Of a stretch of DNA of 48,914 bases, positions 21,101 to 31,393 are shown one piece after another. Under the pieces are notes generated by a model. It saw only the letters and a list, made by a program, of their open reading frames with translations. It was not told the origin of the DNA and did no database searches. Position 1 is the first letter of the stretch, and every line of letters begins with the position of its first letter. This DNA comes from Acidimicrobiia bacterium. Its GTDB lineage: Bacteria; Actinomycetota; Acidimicrobiia; Acidimicrobiales; Poriferisodalaceae. Where the stretch lies: positions 1 to 48,914 of the forward strand of contig JAJEEO010000013.1 in the NCBI GenBank assembly GCA_022820925.1, read 5' to 3'. The translations under genes were made by a program, and so were the position numbers.

Positions 21101-21503
21101 GCGCCCAGCCCGCCAGCCGGCCCATCAGCCACGCGGCCGCGGGCATCGAGACGACACCGCTGACGGCCACCAGCTTGAACGCGATGCCCGAGGGCAGCAC
21201 CAGGTCGACGGCCACGATCAACAGGTACGGCACCACCATGTAGAACTGCATGGCGGGCATGCCCGCGTACCACTCAGTCGTCCAGCCGCGCAGCGAGCCC
21301 GAGGGCAGAAGCTCGTTCTGGAGGAACGACGGCCCCCACACATGGGCACCCATGTCCCCGCCGGTGGGCGTCGCAGCCGAGAAGATCCCGGCCGGATCGA
21401 GCCACAGAAAGACGGCCACGCAGCTCGCCACGACCACTGCCGCTTCGACCCACGCCGCCAGCGCCGCCCCCCTGCGCGAGGGGCGCATGGTCAGTGCGGC
21501 CAC
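18162..21503 (-). CDS. Membrane glycosyltransferase fusion: PTPS-related/GT-C-like part plus GT2 domain
   Basis: A 1113-residue protein of two fused parts. Residues 1 to about 440 hold many membrane segments, beginning with TPTGGDMGAHVWGPSFLQ and TEWYAGMPAMQFYMVVPY, the pattern of the PTPS-related membrane domain (PF10131) and of GT-C-like proteins. A globular section of about 380 residues follows, with one more membrane segment near 810-830. After a linker of AQLGAAT repeats (about residue 835) a complete GT2 domain starts near 874: VSVVLPAYQ, DDGSTDGT (about 916), the metal-binding TDVD (962-965), and CGFKGF, which resembles dolichyl-phosphate glucosyl/mannosyl transferases. One inference is that the GT2 part makes a lipid-linked sugar used by the membrane part. 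It may be leaderless: TAACCT lies seven bases before the GTG. Confidence 0.8.
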   Translation of the reverse strand: MAALTMRPSRRGAALAAWVEAAVVVASCVAVFLWLDPAGIFSAATPTGGDMGAHVWGPSFLQNELLPSGSLRGWTTEWYAGMPAMQFYMVVPYLLIVAVDLVLPSGIAFKLVAVSGVVSMPAAAWLMGRLAGWARPLRMLLPVAGLLFVFDVNFTIYGGNAASTLAGEFAFSIALSATLVYLGMLWRSLERGTGRARASFMLAFVALCHPIPLAFAVAASVGMVAVRGLHTLPDRIGRVPAMGVSIAAIMLWAAVWNITEAPLWRLAVPAAAIAGLALSEWRRSWHALVIGVIGGAVSAFWTVPFAARRAFMNDMGWERLTSVREHLFFTDEIGAEGTFHSITWLLVLAGAGAVVGLARWHRPAMTWTAIAFTMAMGFVHWPQHRLWNARILPFWYLALYLLAAIGLWLIIEGLTRRDSSAGEGSLRSGLPVVHWLRLTLPVVALISALGLLALRFGDAPGGRFDASGAFRWGPLTVSSEDRNFVSGWAGWNFRGYEGRPAYPEYYEFVTTMDEVGQQHGCGRLLWEYDRDIVGAYGTPMAPMLLPQWTDGCIASMEGLYFESSPTVPFHFLMQSELSAAPSRPMRGLPYSALDFGLGVAHLQMSGVRYYAAFSAEATTAAHDSADLVHIASSGPWSIYRVDGSDVVSPLRFEPAVAEGVSHAGRAWTDPAAIWFNDPAAWDVPIAADGPSHWSRVALLAPPNPDGAPPASLTRFSAAPRRALAPVQVSNVDIDRERLSFSVDEPGVPVLVKMSYFPNWSVDGADGPYRVTPNWMVVIPTRTDVELTYGATAVEYLAWLTTLIGLGALALVAVRPPGRFESRSAAEARRAAQLGAATAQLGAATAQLDAGGGHDAAEIGRAQPAVSVVLPAYQAAHLVGPAVAQVSAALRDNPAIGGDLEIVVVDDGSTDGTAEAARRAGADIVVAEAANRGKGAAVRAGMLAANGRLRLFTDVDLAYPPGQLNSLIDALEAGADVALGNRRHAEARTITPAPAARAFASRLFNAFTRVVLLRRYRDTQCGFKGFTEEAARTIFGRCVIDGFAFDVEVLYLVEHLGLTTTEVPVAVDHTADTTVRLAAQSLRVVADIWRIRHRAGAGAYDPYAAPSTADTARA
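18962..19019. repeat. 21-bp tandem repeat inside the GT fusion gene
   Basis: Two exact 21-base units (18962-18982 and 18983-19003) are followed by a partial third. On the minus strand they encode AQLGAAT twice and then AQLDAGG. They lie in the linker between the membrane part and the GT2 domain, where copy number could vary without breaking either fold. Confidence 0.85.
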
Positions 21504-21579
21504 CAGCGCAGGTTAGTGCTGTGCCCAAGCCTGATTCGCGCGGCTATGGGTTCCGACCAGTCCGCCATAGCATGAACCC

Positions 21580-23673
<2,094 letters not shown>

Positions 23674-23688
23674 TCCCCTCTCGGGCGT

Positions 23689-24102
23689 TCAGCCGTCCCT
23701 GACCTGCGCCAGCGCGGCGGCCAGCCCGGAGACGTCCACCTGACCGATCCAGCCGTCGACGACCTGGCCGTCGAAATCTGCGACCACCGTCGTGGGCACC
23801 GTGTCGATGCCGTGGCGCCGGTGCAGTTCCCGCTCGGCTACGAAGGGAACCTCAGTGACCGGCAATCCCTTGCCGGCCGGTCCGCGTACTGCCGCGATCG
23901 CGGCGGCGCACGTCCGGCACGTCTCCTCGGTGAACACCACGATTGCCGGGCCATTGTCGATGCCCAGCGAGGAAAGATCGACCGAGGACGGGACGCTCGA
24001 GTGCGGTACCCCGCTGGCGCCGGCGCCGCTGCGGCGCTGGGCAACGAAGGCGACCGCGAGCGCGATGACCACAAGCGCCGCTGCAATGGCGAGGCGTTCC
24101 AT
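23689..24102 (-). CDS. Membrane-anchored thioredoxin-like protein
   Basis: A protein of about 137 residues with an N-terminal membrane segment (LAIAAALVVIALAVAFVA) and an outward-facing thioredoxin-like domain. VVFTEETCRTCAAAIAAV carries a CxxC pair (CRTC) at the usual active-site place, and GIDTVPTTVVADFDG contains the cis-proline (VPT) of the fold. It may serve as a thiol oxidoreductase or cytochrome-maturation helper outside the membrane. The start at the ATG 24102 is preferred because it places the membrane segment directly at the N-terminus; a GTG at 24147 would overlap the upstream DUF5719-like gene by 38 bases. It lies directly after that gene on the same strand. Confidence 0.78.
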   Translation of the reverse strand: MERLAIAAALVVIALAVAFVAQRRSGAGASGVPHSSVPSSVDLSSLGIDNGPAIVVFTEETCRTCAAAIAAVRGPAGKGLPVTEVPFVAERELHRRHGIDTVPTTVVADFDGQVVDGWIGQVDVSGLAAALAQVRDG

Positions 24103-24109
24103 CAGGGTC

Positions 24110-25810
24110 TCACCATCCCACCGGATGGGCCACGCTGAGGCCGGCACCGCCGGATCGGGACTGCCACAGCAGCACGGCGAACGGCACGTCGGACACCACG
24201 ATGCGCGTCGTGCCGCTCGTCAGCCGGTGGGTCACGACACCCGACGCCGGCACGTCGACCACTGCGACGGTTTCGCGATGCAGAGTCCCGATGACGACGC
24301 GACCGTCACCGTCCCCCTCATCGGGGACCTCACCGTCGCCGGCCGGCTCCTGCGGCGCCCTCACCATCGTCAGGAATGTCTCGACACCGGCCTCGGCGGG
24401 CACGACCACAAGCCAGCGCTCGCGCTGCACGCCGATGCCCGGCACCGAGGCCAGGCCCGACCGTGCTGCCAGCACGGGCGGGAGCACTTCCGCAACGACA
24501 GCGTCGGGATCATCCGAGATGTCCGGCGGTCCGGAGCCGTCCGAGAATGCGCTGGCAGCCTCAGATGAGACGTCGGGTGATCCGTCCGGCTGGGCCACGA
24601 CGGTGACGGATGGGGTGATGGATGGATCGTCGGCGGGTCGGGTCGCGTCGTCGGCGGGATCCGAAGCGATCGGGATGTCCGTCAGCGGGTTCGCCGCAGA
24701 GCCCACCAAGGCCTCAGCCCACACGACAAAGGGCACGTCGTTCTGCCCGGTCACCGAGATTCCCAGCGGCTTTCCCGCGGGAGCCAGCAGGGAGTCCAGC
24801 CCGGGCGCCCGGTCGCTCGGCGGCTCGACCCTCAGCTCGAGCACATCGTGTGCCGGGATGGCGAACGCCACGCGGTCGCTGTCGGCGCCGGCGACCATGA
24901 CGGCCGCGACCACTTGTGCCACTTCGTCGGAGGGATTGAACACACGGACGCTCAGACGAGCCTCGCTGTCGATGCCTGCCACCGGCACGAGCCAGGTGTC
25001 GCTGAGACTGACCGACGCCAACTCCGCGGCAAAGCCGCGCCTGCCGACGCTGCCGTCGTAGATCACAAACGAATCCGCCGCAATGCGACCGGTCCGCGCC
25101 TGAACCGATGCAGCGACGACATCACGCCGGCGCGCATGCTCGCCGAGATCGACAGCGACAGAACTCCACGCCGGGATCACCACCCCGGTCAGCTCAGGCA
25201 CGACGAACGGCCCGAATTCCGCCTCGGTGGCAAAGGTGATGTCGACGATTGCATCGCGCGGCAGCGGGTTCATGATCGCGATCACTCCGAGCGCATCGGC
25301 TTGGGTGTCGCCTACAGGCACAAACCAGTCGGGGGCGAGCACGCTCGAGCAGCGCGCTTCGTCGATCCCAAGCGGGGAGGAGAACCTGCGCGTCACCGCC
25401 AGACCGCCCGAGGAGGCCTCCACCAGGGCGCCGATGATCTCGTCGCGTGCGTAGTCGGCAGTGTTCACCGCAGCGGTGCTCAGCGGCGCCACGTCCGCTG
25501 TCACGAACTGGCGGCCCGTGGTGCGACCGCGCAGCTCGACCGAGACCGACACCGATGTGCCGGTCATGTTGGTGAGCAGCAGCTCGGTTGTGGTCTCGCC
25601 GAACCCGGGCGAGATGGCGCGCATGCCCACAACCGGGCAGAACCAGCTCGAGGTCAACGCAGTCGGGGTCGGCACTTCGATCTGCGTCGGCGCCTCATCA
25701 GTACGGGCCGCCGCCTCGGCGGGAGTGCGATCGATGCTTGCGTCGATGAGCAGCGCCGCGGCCACCGCCAGCGGGATCAACAGCCTCGGCAGCCAGAGCA
25801 GAATCCTCAT
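24110..25810 (-). CDS. DUF5719-like secreted or anchored protein
   Basis: A protein of about 566 residues starting MRILLWLPRLLIPLAVAAAL, a signal peptide or membrane anchor. The rest is predicted to be mainly beta-sheet, with repeats of similar modules: WFCPVVGMRAISPGF, DWFVPVGDTQADALGVIAI and TWLVPVAGIDSEARLSV mark three units, each with a W-x-(C/V)-P-V start. This is the pattern of the actinobacterial DUF5719 family, of unknown function and usually next to a large GT2 protein. Its ATG overlaps the stop of that GT2 gene by four bases, so the two are coupled. An envelope glycan or surface-assembly role is inferred from this neighbour only. A linker rich in D, P, S and T lies around residues 395-440. 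Confidence 0.65.
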   Translation of the reverse strand: MRILLWLPRLLIPLAVAAALLIDASIDRTPAEAAARTDEAPTQIEVPTPTALTSSWFCPVVGMRAISPGFGETTTELLLTNMTGTSVSVSVELRGRTTGRQFVTADVAPLSTAAVNTADYARDEIIGALVEASSGGLAVTRRFSSPLGIDEARCSSVLAPDWFVPVGDTQADALGVIAIMNPLPRDAIVDITFATEAEFGPFVVPELTGVVIPAWSSVAVDLGEHARRRDVVAASVQARTGRIAADSFVIYDGSVGRRGFAAELASVSLSDTWLVPVAGIDSEARLSVRVFNPSDEVAQVVAAVMVAGADSDRVAFAIPAHDVLELRVEPPSDRAPGLDSLLAPAGKPLGISVTGQNDVPFVVWAEALVGSAANPLTDIPIASDPADDATRPADDPSITPSVTVVAQPDGSPDVSSEAASAFSDGSGPPDISDDPDAVVAEVLPPVLAARSGLASVPGIGVQRERWLVVVPAEAGVETFLTMVRAPQEPAGDGEVPDEGDGDGRVVIGTLHRETVAVVDVPASGVVTHRLTSGTTRIVVSDVPFAVLLWQSRSGGAGLSVAHPVGW

Positions 25811-28800
25811 CGCCGACGCAACTTCCGCAAGGCCGCCGACACGCGGTCGGCGAGGGGTGTGGGCTGGCCGATGGCCACCCACCCGATCGACAGCCAGATC
25901 AGCGCCTGGGCCCACAACCGATCGGTGACCGCAGCGGAGCGCTCGTAGCTCAGCTCAGCCTGGCCAGCCTGGGGCGGATCGAATCGCATCGCCCAGCCCT
26001 GCGCGGGCGTCGGGGAGACCTCCGCCCCGTCCACCTGGAGTCTCCAGCCCGGATCGAACCCCTCGGCCACGAGCAGCGGGCCAGTTCCCACATGCCCGAG
26101 CTGCACCGTCGGGGACCGGTAATCGGTGAGCACACCGATGCCGTCGCTCAGATCGCTCACCACCAGATCGGTCTGATCGACTGCGAATCCAGGCGGGATC
26201 GGCTGGGAGAACTGCGCCCGCGACGACCACCACGCCTCATTGCGGAAGACCTGCACGGACGGATCGACCGCGAGGGGGCGCAGATCGATCTGCGAAGCCA
26301 ACGCCTCTGCGACCGCCGGCTCGACCGGCCGTTCCCAGCCTCCCGAGTACGACGGACCCGAACGCTCGACTACGACGACGTAACGGATACCGAACGATCC
26401 GAGCAGCCGCCCCATGCGCAGGGTGTCGCCGGCCAACCCAACCCTCACCGCATCCAGCAGGCGCTCATTTCCGGGCGTGGGAGGCGTCGCCCATTGATGG
26501 CGGACATCGGGATAGCCGCGGACCGACGTGCCGGCGGCGAGGCCGTCGATGCCCAGGTCCGACCCGTGCAACGGCAAGACATCGGGGTCGCCAATCCACA
26601 GCACGCGGTAGTCGGGCCCGACATCTCGATCATCGATCAGCCCCAGCGGCACACGGTGGTCGAAGCTCGGCGCCGACCAGTCTCCGTCGACCGCAGCCCA
26701 CGCTGTGGGCAGCACCATCGCTCCCACGGCGAGGCCGCTGATGAGCACCAGTGCACTGCGCACACGCGGCGACGTGTCGCCGCCGGACGTTGCCAGAACC
26801 GGCGGGCCGGCGGCTGCCGCCCAGCACAGCCCGACCGCGCCGAGCACCAGCGAGACCTCAGCCAGCGAGTCTCCGATCGGAATCTCCCCCAGCACGTCGT
26901 CGGCCCAGCCGGTGACGACTGCCCAGGCCGCGGCGAACCCTGCGAGGCCGACTATCCAGCCACGAGTTGCCCACCACAGCCGGCTCGAACGCCCGACGAG
27001 CAGCGGCACCGCGGCAGCAGCCGCCAAGCCCCAGCCCAGCGGCAGCTCGCCCAGCGGTCCTGTCTGGAATCGCAGGAGCTCTGGCAGCGACTCAGGTGTC
27101 GAGACCGTCGAGCTGCCCCCGGAGACGTCCAAGAACGCGCGCAGCGAACCGAATTCGATCAGCCAAGGAAGGTGTGCCGCCACGGCGAGCGCCGCTGCAG
27201 CGAGCACCAGCAGCAGCCCGAGCCACGGTGTCCCCAGCGACGACCGGCCCACTGCCCGCCAGGCGGTCTCGACGACGGCCAGCACCACTGCGGCGCCCAG
27301 CCCGAGTACCACGATGAACGGTTCGAACGCCGCGGCGACCGCAAACAACAGCCCCAGCGACGCAACACGGGCCGTTGTCGCGCGCCGGCTGCCGTCACCG
27401 GAGGATCCGACAGCCACCGCACCCATCAGCCGGCTGACCATCAGCACCACTGCGGGCGCGACGCCGTACGCGAGCAGCACGTCCCAGCGCCCGCTGGCCA
27501 CCGCGTTGTAGGGCAGCGGGCATGCGGCATAGAGCGCGAGGGCGACCAGCCGGCCATTGCGACTGTTCGACGGCGCGCAGAGCTTCCACATGCCGGCGAG
27601 GCCTGCCAGCAGCAGCCCCCACACAGCGATGTGACGCAGCAGCCCGACGGCGCCGAGCACGACGATCCCGCCGATGCCCAGCAGACCCATCGCGGGATGA
27701 CCGATCCCGGCGTCTCCCACCGCATCGACCCGCCAGCCGTCGAGATAGGCGCTGAGCATCGTCGAGGCGTCGGCGAAGTGCGCGAACTGGCCGTATGCGG
27801 GGATGCCCCCGGTCAGCAGATGGCGGGAGCCGAAGGCGATCCCGCCTGCCAGGAGCAACCACACCACCCATACCGTCCGGTGTGCGTTGCGCCGCCAGGT
27901 GCCGAGGATGCTCTCGTCGATGGTGGTGCGCGCCGCCAGACCGCCTTCGGGGCTCATGCGATAGCGGAACCAGTCGGCGACCCGGATCGACCCGCCCTGC
28001 TGCAATCGGCGCAGGTCGACATCACGCACGCGCCGGTACCGCTTCGCGGCACCCCGCAAGGCAAACGTGCCCGGAAGGTGCCGGGCGTTCCATGCCCAGG
28101 CCAGCGCCACGTCAGATGCCTGGGCGAAGCGCCCGCGCAGGGCCGCGAAGAGCACCTCGCCCAGTGCCAGCACCGCCGCGAGCAGCACTGCGGGCACCAG
28201 ATGCACCCAGCCGTAGCACTTCAGCATCGTGCGAAGCCGGGCCCGATGTTCGTGCTGGCGAGCCGAGGGGCCGAAGGCTGACGCAGGAAGCGCGGACTGC
28301 ACCAGCCCGGTTGCCGCCGGCACGATCCGCACGCGCGACCCGGCGAGCTGGATCCGCCAGCACAGATCGACGACGGCACCGTCGCCGTCGAGGTGAGGAT
28401 CGAATCCGCCGACGATCCCGAACACATCCGCCCGAACCAGCATGGCCTGCGTCGGCGCCACGAACAGGTCCCGTGCCCCGTCGTGCTGTGCCTGGTCCAC
28501 TTCGCCTTGGCTGGCGGCAGGAATCTTCACGCCGAGGCGATCCGCTGTGCCGCCCAGATCGCGCAGCGTCATGCCGTCTTCGGCGTCGAGCAGCTTCGGG
28601 CCCGCGACGCCGACGACCCGGCCAGAGGCGTTCTCGGCGTCGTCGACGAGAACGCCGACGGCCTCGGGCGCCAGCGCGACGCCATCGGACAGGAACAGCA
28701 GGTAGTCGGCGCCCCGCACCAACGACGCGCCCCGATTGTTGACCGATCCGGTGCGGCGCCGGTGCGAGCCCCGGCGCTGATCGGGGCGGGACGACGTCGG

Positions 28801-29043
28801 GTGCGCGACCGCGGCGGTGGGAAGCAGCTCGCGGACACGTCTGCCTTGTGGGCCATCGGCGTCGCACAGCACCAGGACGGCAAGGCGTGGGTAGTCCTGG
28901 GCAGCCAGGGCACCCAGGGTTGCTTCGGTGTCGGACCATCGAGACGAGGCGGTGACGATGACCGCGACCGCCGGCGGCGGCGCCAGCGTGGTCGGCTCGT
29001 CTGTGTCCGGCGACGGTGTGGCGGTCGAGACGGGCTCGTTCAT
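25807..29043 (-). CDS. Large GT2-family membrane glycosyltransferase
   Basis: A 1078-residue protein. The N-terminal 300 residues are a GT2-like domain: VAVIVTASSRWSDTEATLGAL is the start of the fold, LLFLSDGVALAPEAV replaces the usual DxD with SDG, and GGFDPHLDGDGAVVDLCWRI matches the acceptor-side motif of rhamnosyl or galactofuranosyl type transferases. The rest has many membrane segments (from about residue 285 and throughout 370-780), then a large extracytoplasmic domain to the end with a last membrane segment near residue 1040. Similar proteins paired with DUF5719 are widespread in Actinomycetota. The stop overlaps the DUF5719-like start by four bases. Donor and acceptor are unknown; catalytic activity is uncertain because of the altered metal site. 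Confidence 0.8.
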   Translation of the reverse strand: MNEPVSTATPSPDTDEPTTLAPPPAVAVIVTASSRWSDTEATLGALAAQDYPRLAVLVLCDADGPQGRRVRELLPTAAVAHPTSSRPDQRRGSHRRRTGSVNNRGASLVRGADYLLFLSDGVALAPEAVGVLVDDAENASGRVVGVAGPKLLDAEDGMTLRDLGGTADRLGVKIPAASQGEVDQAQHDGARDLFVAPTQAMLVRADVFGIVGGFDPHLDGDGAVVDLCWRIQLAGSRVRIVPAATGLVQSALPASAFGPSARQHEHRARLRTMLKCYGWVHLVPAVLLAAVLALGEVLFAALRGRFAQASDVALAWAWNARHLPGTFALRGAAKRYRRVRDVDLRRLQQGGSIRVADWFRYRMSPEGGLAARTTIDESILGTWRRNAHRTVWVVWLLLAGGIAFGSRHLLTGGIPAYGQFAHFADASTMLSAYLDGWRVDAVGDAGIGHPAMGLLGIGGIVVLGAVGLLRHIAVWGLLLAGLAGMWKLCAPSNSRNGRLVALALYAACPLPYNAVASGRWDVLLAYGVAPAVVLMVSRLMGAVAVGSSGDGSRRATTARVASLGLLFAVAAAFEPFIVVLGLGAAVVLAVVETAWRAVGRSSLGTPWLGLLLVLAAAALAVAAHLPWLIEFGSLRAFLDVSGGSSTVSTPESLPELLRFQTGPLGELPLGWGLAAAAAVPLLVGRSSRLWWATRGWIVGLAGFAAAWAVVTGWADDVLGEIPIGDSLAEVSLVLGAVGLCWAAAAGPPVLATSGGDTSPRVRSALVLISGLAVGAMVLPTAWAAVDGDWSAPSFDHRVPLGLIDDRDVGPDYRVLWIGDPDVLPLHGSDLGIDGLAAGTSVRGYPDVRHQWATPPTPGNERLLDAVRVGLAGDTLRMGRLLGSFGIRYVVVVERSGPSYSGGWERPVEPAVAEALASQIDLRPLAVDPSVQVFRNEAWWSSRAQFSQPIPPGFAVDQTDLVVSDLSDGIGVLTDYRSPTVQLGHVGTGPLLVAEGFDPGWRLQVDGAEVSPTPAQGWAMRFDPPQAGQAELSYERSAAVTDRLWAQALIWLSIGWVAIGQPTPLADRVSAALRKLRRR

Positions 29044-29069
29044 GGCGATGTCATGGCTCGCACGCTCGC

Positions 29070-31253
29070 CTACCGGACCGATTCAGCAGCGACGACGCCG
29101 AGTCCGGCACGCGAGGTGCGGTAGTCGGGCGCGTCTCCATAGTTGAAGCTGGTGCCGTCGCTCCACACCAACCAGTAGCCGTTGCCGCTGGCGGTGGCAG
29201 CAAACCCCACTGCGCGCAGCCGGTTCTGGCGGTCCGCGCGATCGCCGTGATGATCGGCCGCGCCGATGGCATGCACGGCCGTGTCGGCGCCGGCCAGCCA
29301 GTAGCCAGAGCCGTCCGGCACAGCAGCGAGACCGATGCCGGTCGTGCCAGAGCGCAGCAGCGGCCCACAGCCGAGATCCCGCGCGTCGCCGAACCCCAGC
29401 ACGCGTCCGTCCCCGAGGGCCAGCCAGTAGCCGTCGCCGCTGGGCGACGACTCGATGTCGACCACGTCTGCAGCCAGGCGCAGGTGCGCGATCGCTCCCC
29501 AGTGCCCGGCTGCGCCGAAGGCGAACACATCGCCGTGGCCGGTCGCGAGCCAGTAGCCGTCCCCGTCCGGATGCGCAGCCATGGCCACCACCGAAGCGTC
29601 CCCCAACGCACCGACCGCGTTCCCGTGGGAGCCGGCTGCGCCGAAAGGCTGCACATCGCCGCCGGAGGTCGCGAGCCAGTAGCCGTCGCCGTCCGGATGG
29701 GCAGCCATCGCAGCGAACCGGTCGGACGACGACGGCAGCGTCCCGTTGCCGAGATGCTGCGCAGACCCGTCAGCGATAACCGTGCCGTTGGACTTCAGCA
29801 CCCACAAGCCCGGACCGTCTGTTTCTGCCGGCGGATCCGGAGTTCCCGGCGCGGGCTGCTCGCAGGCCTGACCCTCGGGAAACTGGGGGAACCGGTACCA
29901 ATCCGACCGCAGGGCGAACTGCTTTCGGAACGGGTCACGGGCCCACCGGTTCCACTGCCCATTCTCGACGCCCGAGTAGCCATCGAAGTCCTCGACGCCG
30001 CCGGTGCCCACGATGCGCACGCCGCGGGTGCGCCCGCCCCACGCGCCGTTGCCGTTGCGGTGCGTGACCTCGATGCACACGAGGCTGCCGATGCTCGGAT
30101 AGGCCGCCTCGATGTCCGACCTGCTGATCCGGAACTCCCATGCATGGTGGGGATTGCCGCCTCCGGCTGTCGTCGAGTCGCCCAGATCCTGGACGCCGGG
30201 GAACCGGGAACCCTCGTCGAGCCCTGCCGTCCAACCGCCGCTCGAGGAGTGGAACTCGGCAAAGGCAAACGAGCCGTCATCATGGACACGAACATGGCCC
30301 GCCGTATTCCGGATCGCGGTGTTGGTGTGGATGTACCGGGTTCCGTGATCGAGCGCCTGCCCGTCGCGCGCAGCACCGCCGTACACCTGACAGCTCGTCG
30401 TATCACAGGTATCAGTGAACCTCCCGATGCGCTCGCGCCAAGCTGCGTACGAGAGCACGTATGAGCGCGCTGCGATGGCTTGGGCCTCGAAGGCCGCAAG
30501 GCCGCGACCGTCGCCGTGAGCACCCCATTGGCCGGGGGTCTCGCGGGGCACGACGCCGCGCAGGTACTGCTCGAGCGGCAGCCGACTGAAGGCATACGGA
30601 CCGTTCTGGTCGACCACACCGAGGGCGCCCCGATAGGCGACCGACATTGACTCCACGGCACTGTTCTGGTCGTCGCAGTAGATCATCACCAGGAGCTGTG
30701 TCTGGTCGTCCACGGCGTAGTCGCTGTTTGACGGCAGGGCTTCGACGTACCGGTCGCCGCGGCGGCTCGCTGCCGAAAGCCCGTCGGCCACCAAGTTGCC
30801 GCCGTCGCCGCAGGGATCTTCTGGGTCCACCGAGCGCACCCAGAAGCTGCCAGAACTGACGCCGATCCGTACAGCCTCATTGCTCCCGAACTGATGTCCG
30901 GCCACGCTGAATGCCGATTTCGACGTCACGAGCAGGTGGTCGCGCCCGTTCTGCGTGAGATGCACCCAGATATCGGGATCTCCCACCTCGGATTGCGTTG
31001 TGTTGCTGTAGTAGTGCTCAAGGATTTGGTCGCTGGTCCAGCCATGGTCCACCGCGTACCCGAACGCACCCCACTGGCTGAGCCCATTTCCATGACCGAA
31101 ACCCCGGCCCTCCACGACGATCACGTCGGGGGCCAGCTCTGCGGTCTGGGCGCCTGCGGGCGGTACGGCGAAGGCCAAGGACGCCGCCGCTACAGCAGCG
31201 GCCACGACGACGGCGGCAAGCCGGCGCAACGTCACGGTTGCGCGACGAAACAT
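29070..31253 (-). CDS. Secreted SpoIID/LytB-domain protein with six GYWL-type repeats
   Basis: A protein of about 727 residues. The signal peptide MFRRATVTLRRLAAVVVAAA ends near PAGA-QT. The SpoIID domain covers about residues 40-400: GRGFGHGNGLSQWGAFGYA, LEQYLRGVVPRETPGQW and EAQAIAARSYVLSY are its key motifs; in SpoIID these act on peptidoglycan glycan strands. The C-terminus has six repeats of about 40 residues, starting with LWVLKSNGTV and then GDGYWLATSGGDV, GDGYWLATGHGDV, GDGYWLALGDGRV, GSGYWLAGADTAV and GNGYWLVWSDGTS; the first two full copies are nearly identical. Such repeats are common in Acidimicrobiia surface proteins and may fold as a beta-propeller. The GGGA before the ATG at 31253 sits in a small hairpin loop. 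Confidence 0.85.
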   Translation of the reverse strand: MFRRATVTLRRLAAVVVAAAVAAASLAFAVPPAGAQTAELAPDVIVVEGRGFGHGNGLSQWGAFGYAVDHGWTSDQILEHYYSNTTQSEVGDPDIWVHLTQNGRDHLLVTSKSAFSVAGHQFGSNEAVRIGVSSGSFWVRSVDPEDPCGDGGNLVADGLSAASRRGDRYVEALPSNSDYAVDDQTQLLVMIYCDDQNSAVESMSVAYRGALGVVDQNGPYAFSRLPLEQYLRGVVPRETPGQWGAHGDGRGLAAFEAQAIAARSYVLSYAAWRERIGRFTDTCDTTSCQVYGGAARDGQALDHGTRYIHTNTAIRNTAGHVRVHDDGSFAFAEFHSSSGGWTAGLDEGSRFPGVQDLGDSTTAGGGNPHHAWEFRISRSDIEAAYPSIGSLVCIEVTHRNGNGAWGGRTRGVRIVGTGGVEDFDGYSGVENGQWNRWARDPFRKQFALRSDWYRFPQFPEGQACEQPAPGTPDPPAETDGPGLWVLKSNGTVIADGSAQHLGNGTLPSSSDRFAAMAAHPDGDGYWLATSGGDVQPFGAAGSHGNAVGALGDASVVAMAAHPDGDGYWLATGHGDVFAFGAAGHWGAIAHLRLAADVVDIESSPSGDGYWLALGDGRVLGFGDARDLGCGPLLRSGTTGIGLAAVPDGSGYWLAGADTAVHAIGAADHHGDRADRQNRLRAVGFAATASGNGYWLVWSDGTSFNYGDAPDYRTSRAGLGVVAAESVR

Positions 31254-31313
31254 CGGGTGTTCCCGCACCCCTGTAGTGGTACCGGCCTGCGGGCGGTGCC
31301 CGTCGGATATCAC

Positions 31314-31325
31314 GCCGTATACGGC
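31314..31325. promoter_or_regulatory. 12-bp perfect palindrome upstream of the SpoIID gene
   Basis: GCCGTATACGGC is its own reverse complement and lies 61-72 bases before the SpoIID start, in the 140-base gap after gmd. It could be an operator. No regulator is adjacent, so function is inferred only from position. Confidence 0.35.
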
Positions 31326-31393
31326 ACGGCTGCGCACCGGCCCGCGCCGGCGCCTTCTGCTGCCCCCCGGGCAGGATGGGGGCTTCGGAGTCG

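Noticed and set aside
31254..31393. c-di-AMP riboswitch upstream of the SpoIID gene
   Set aside because: Cell-wall hydrolase genes in actinobacteria may carry one, but I could not match the conserved riboswitch segments in this 140-base gap; only small dyads are seen.
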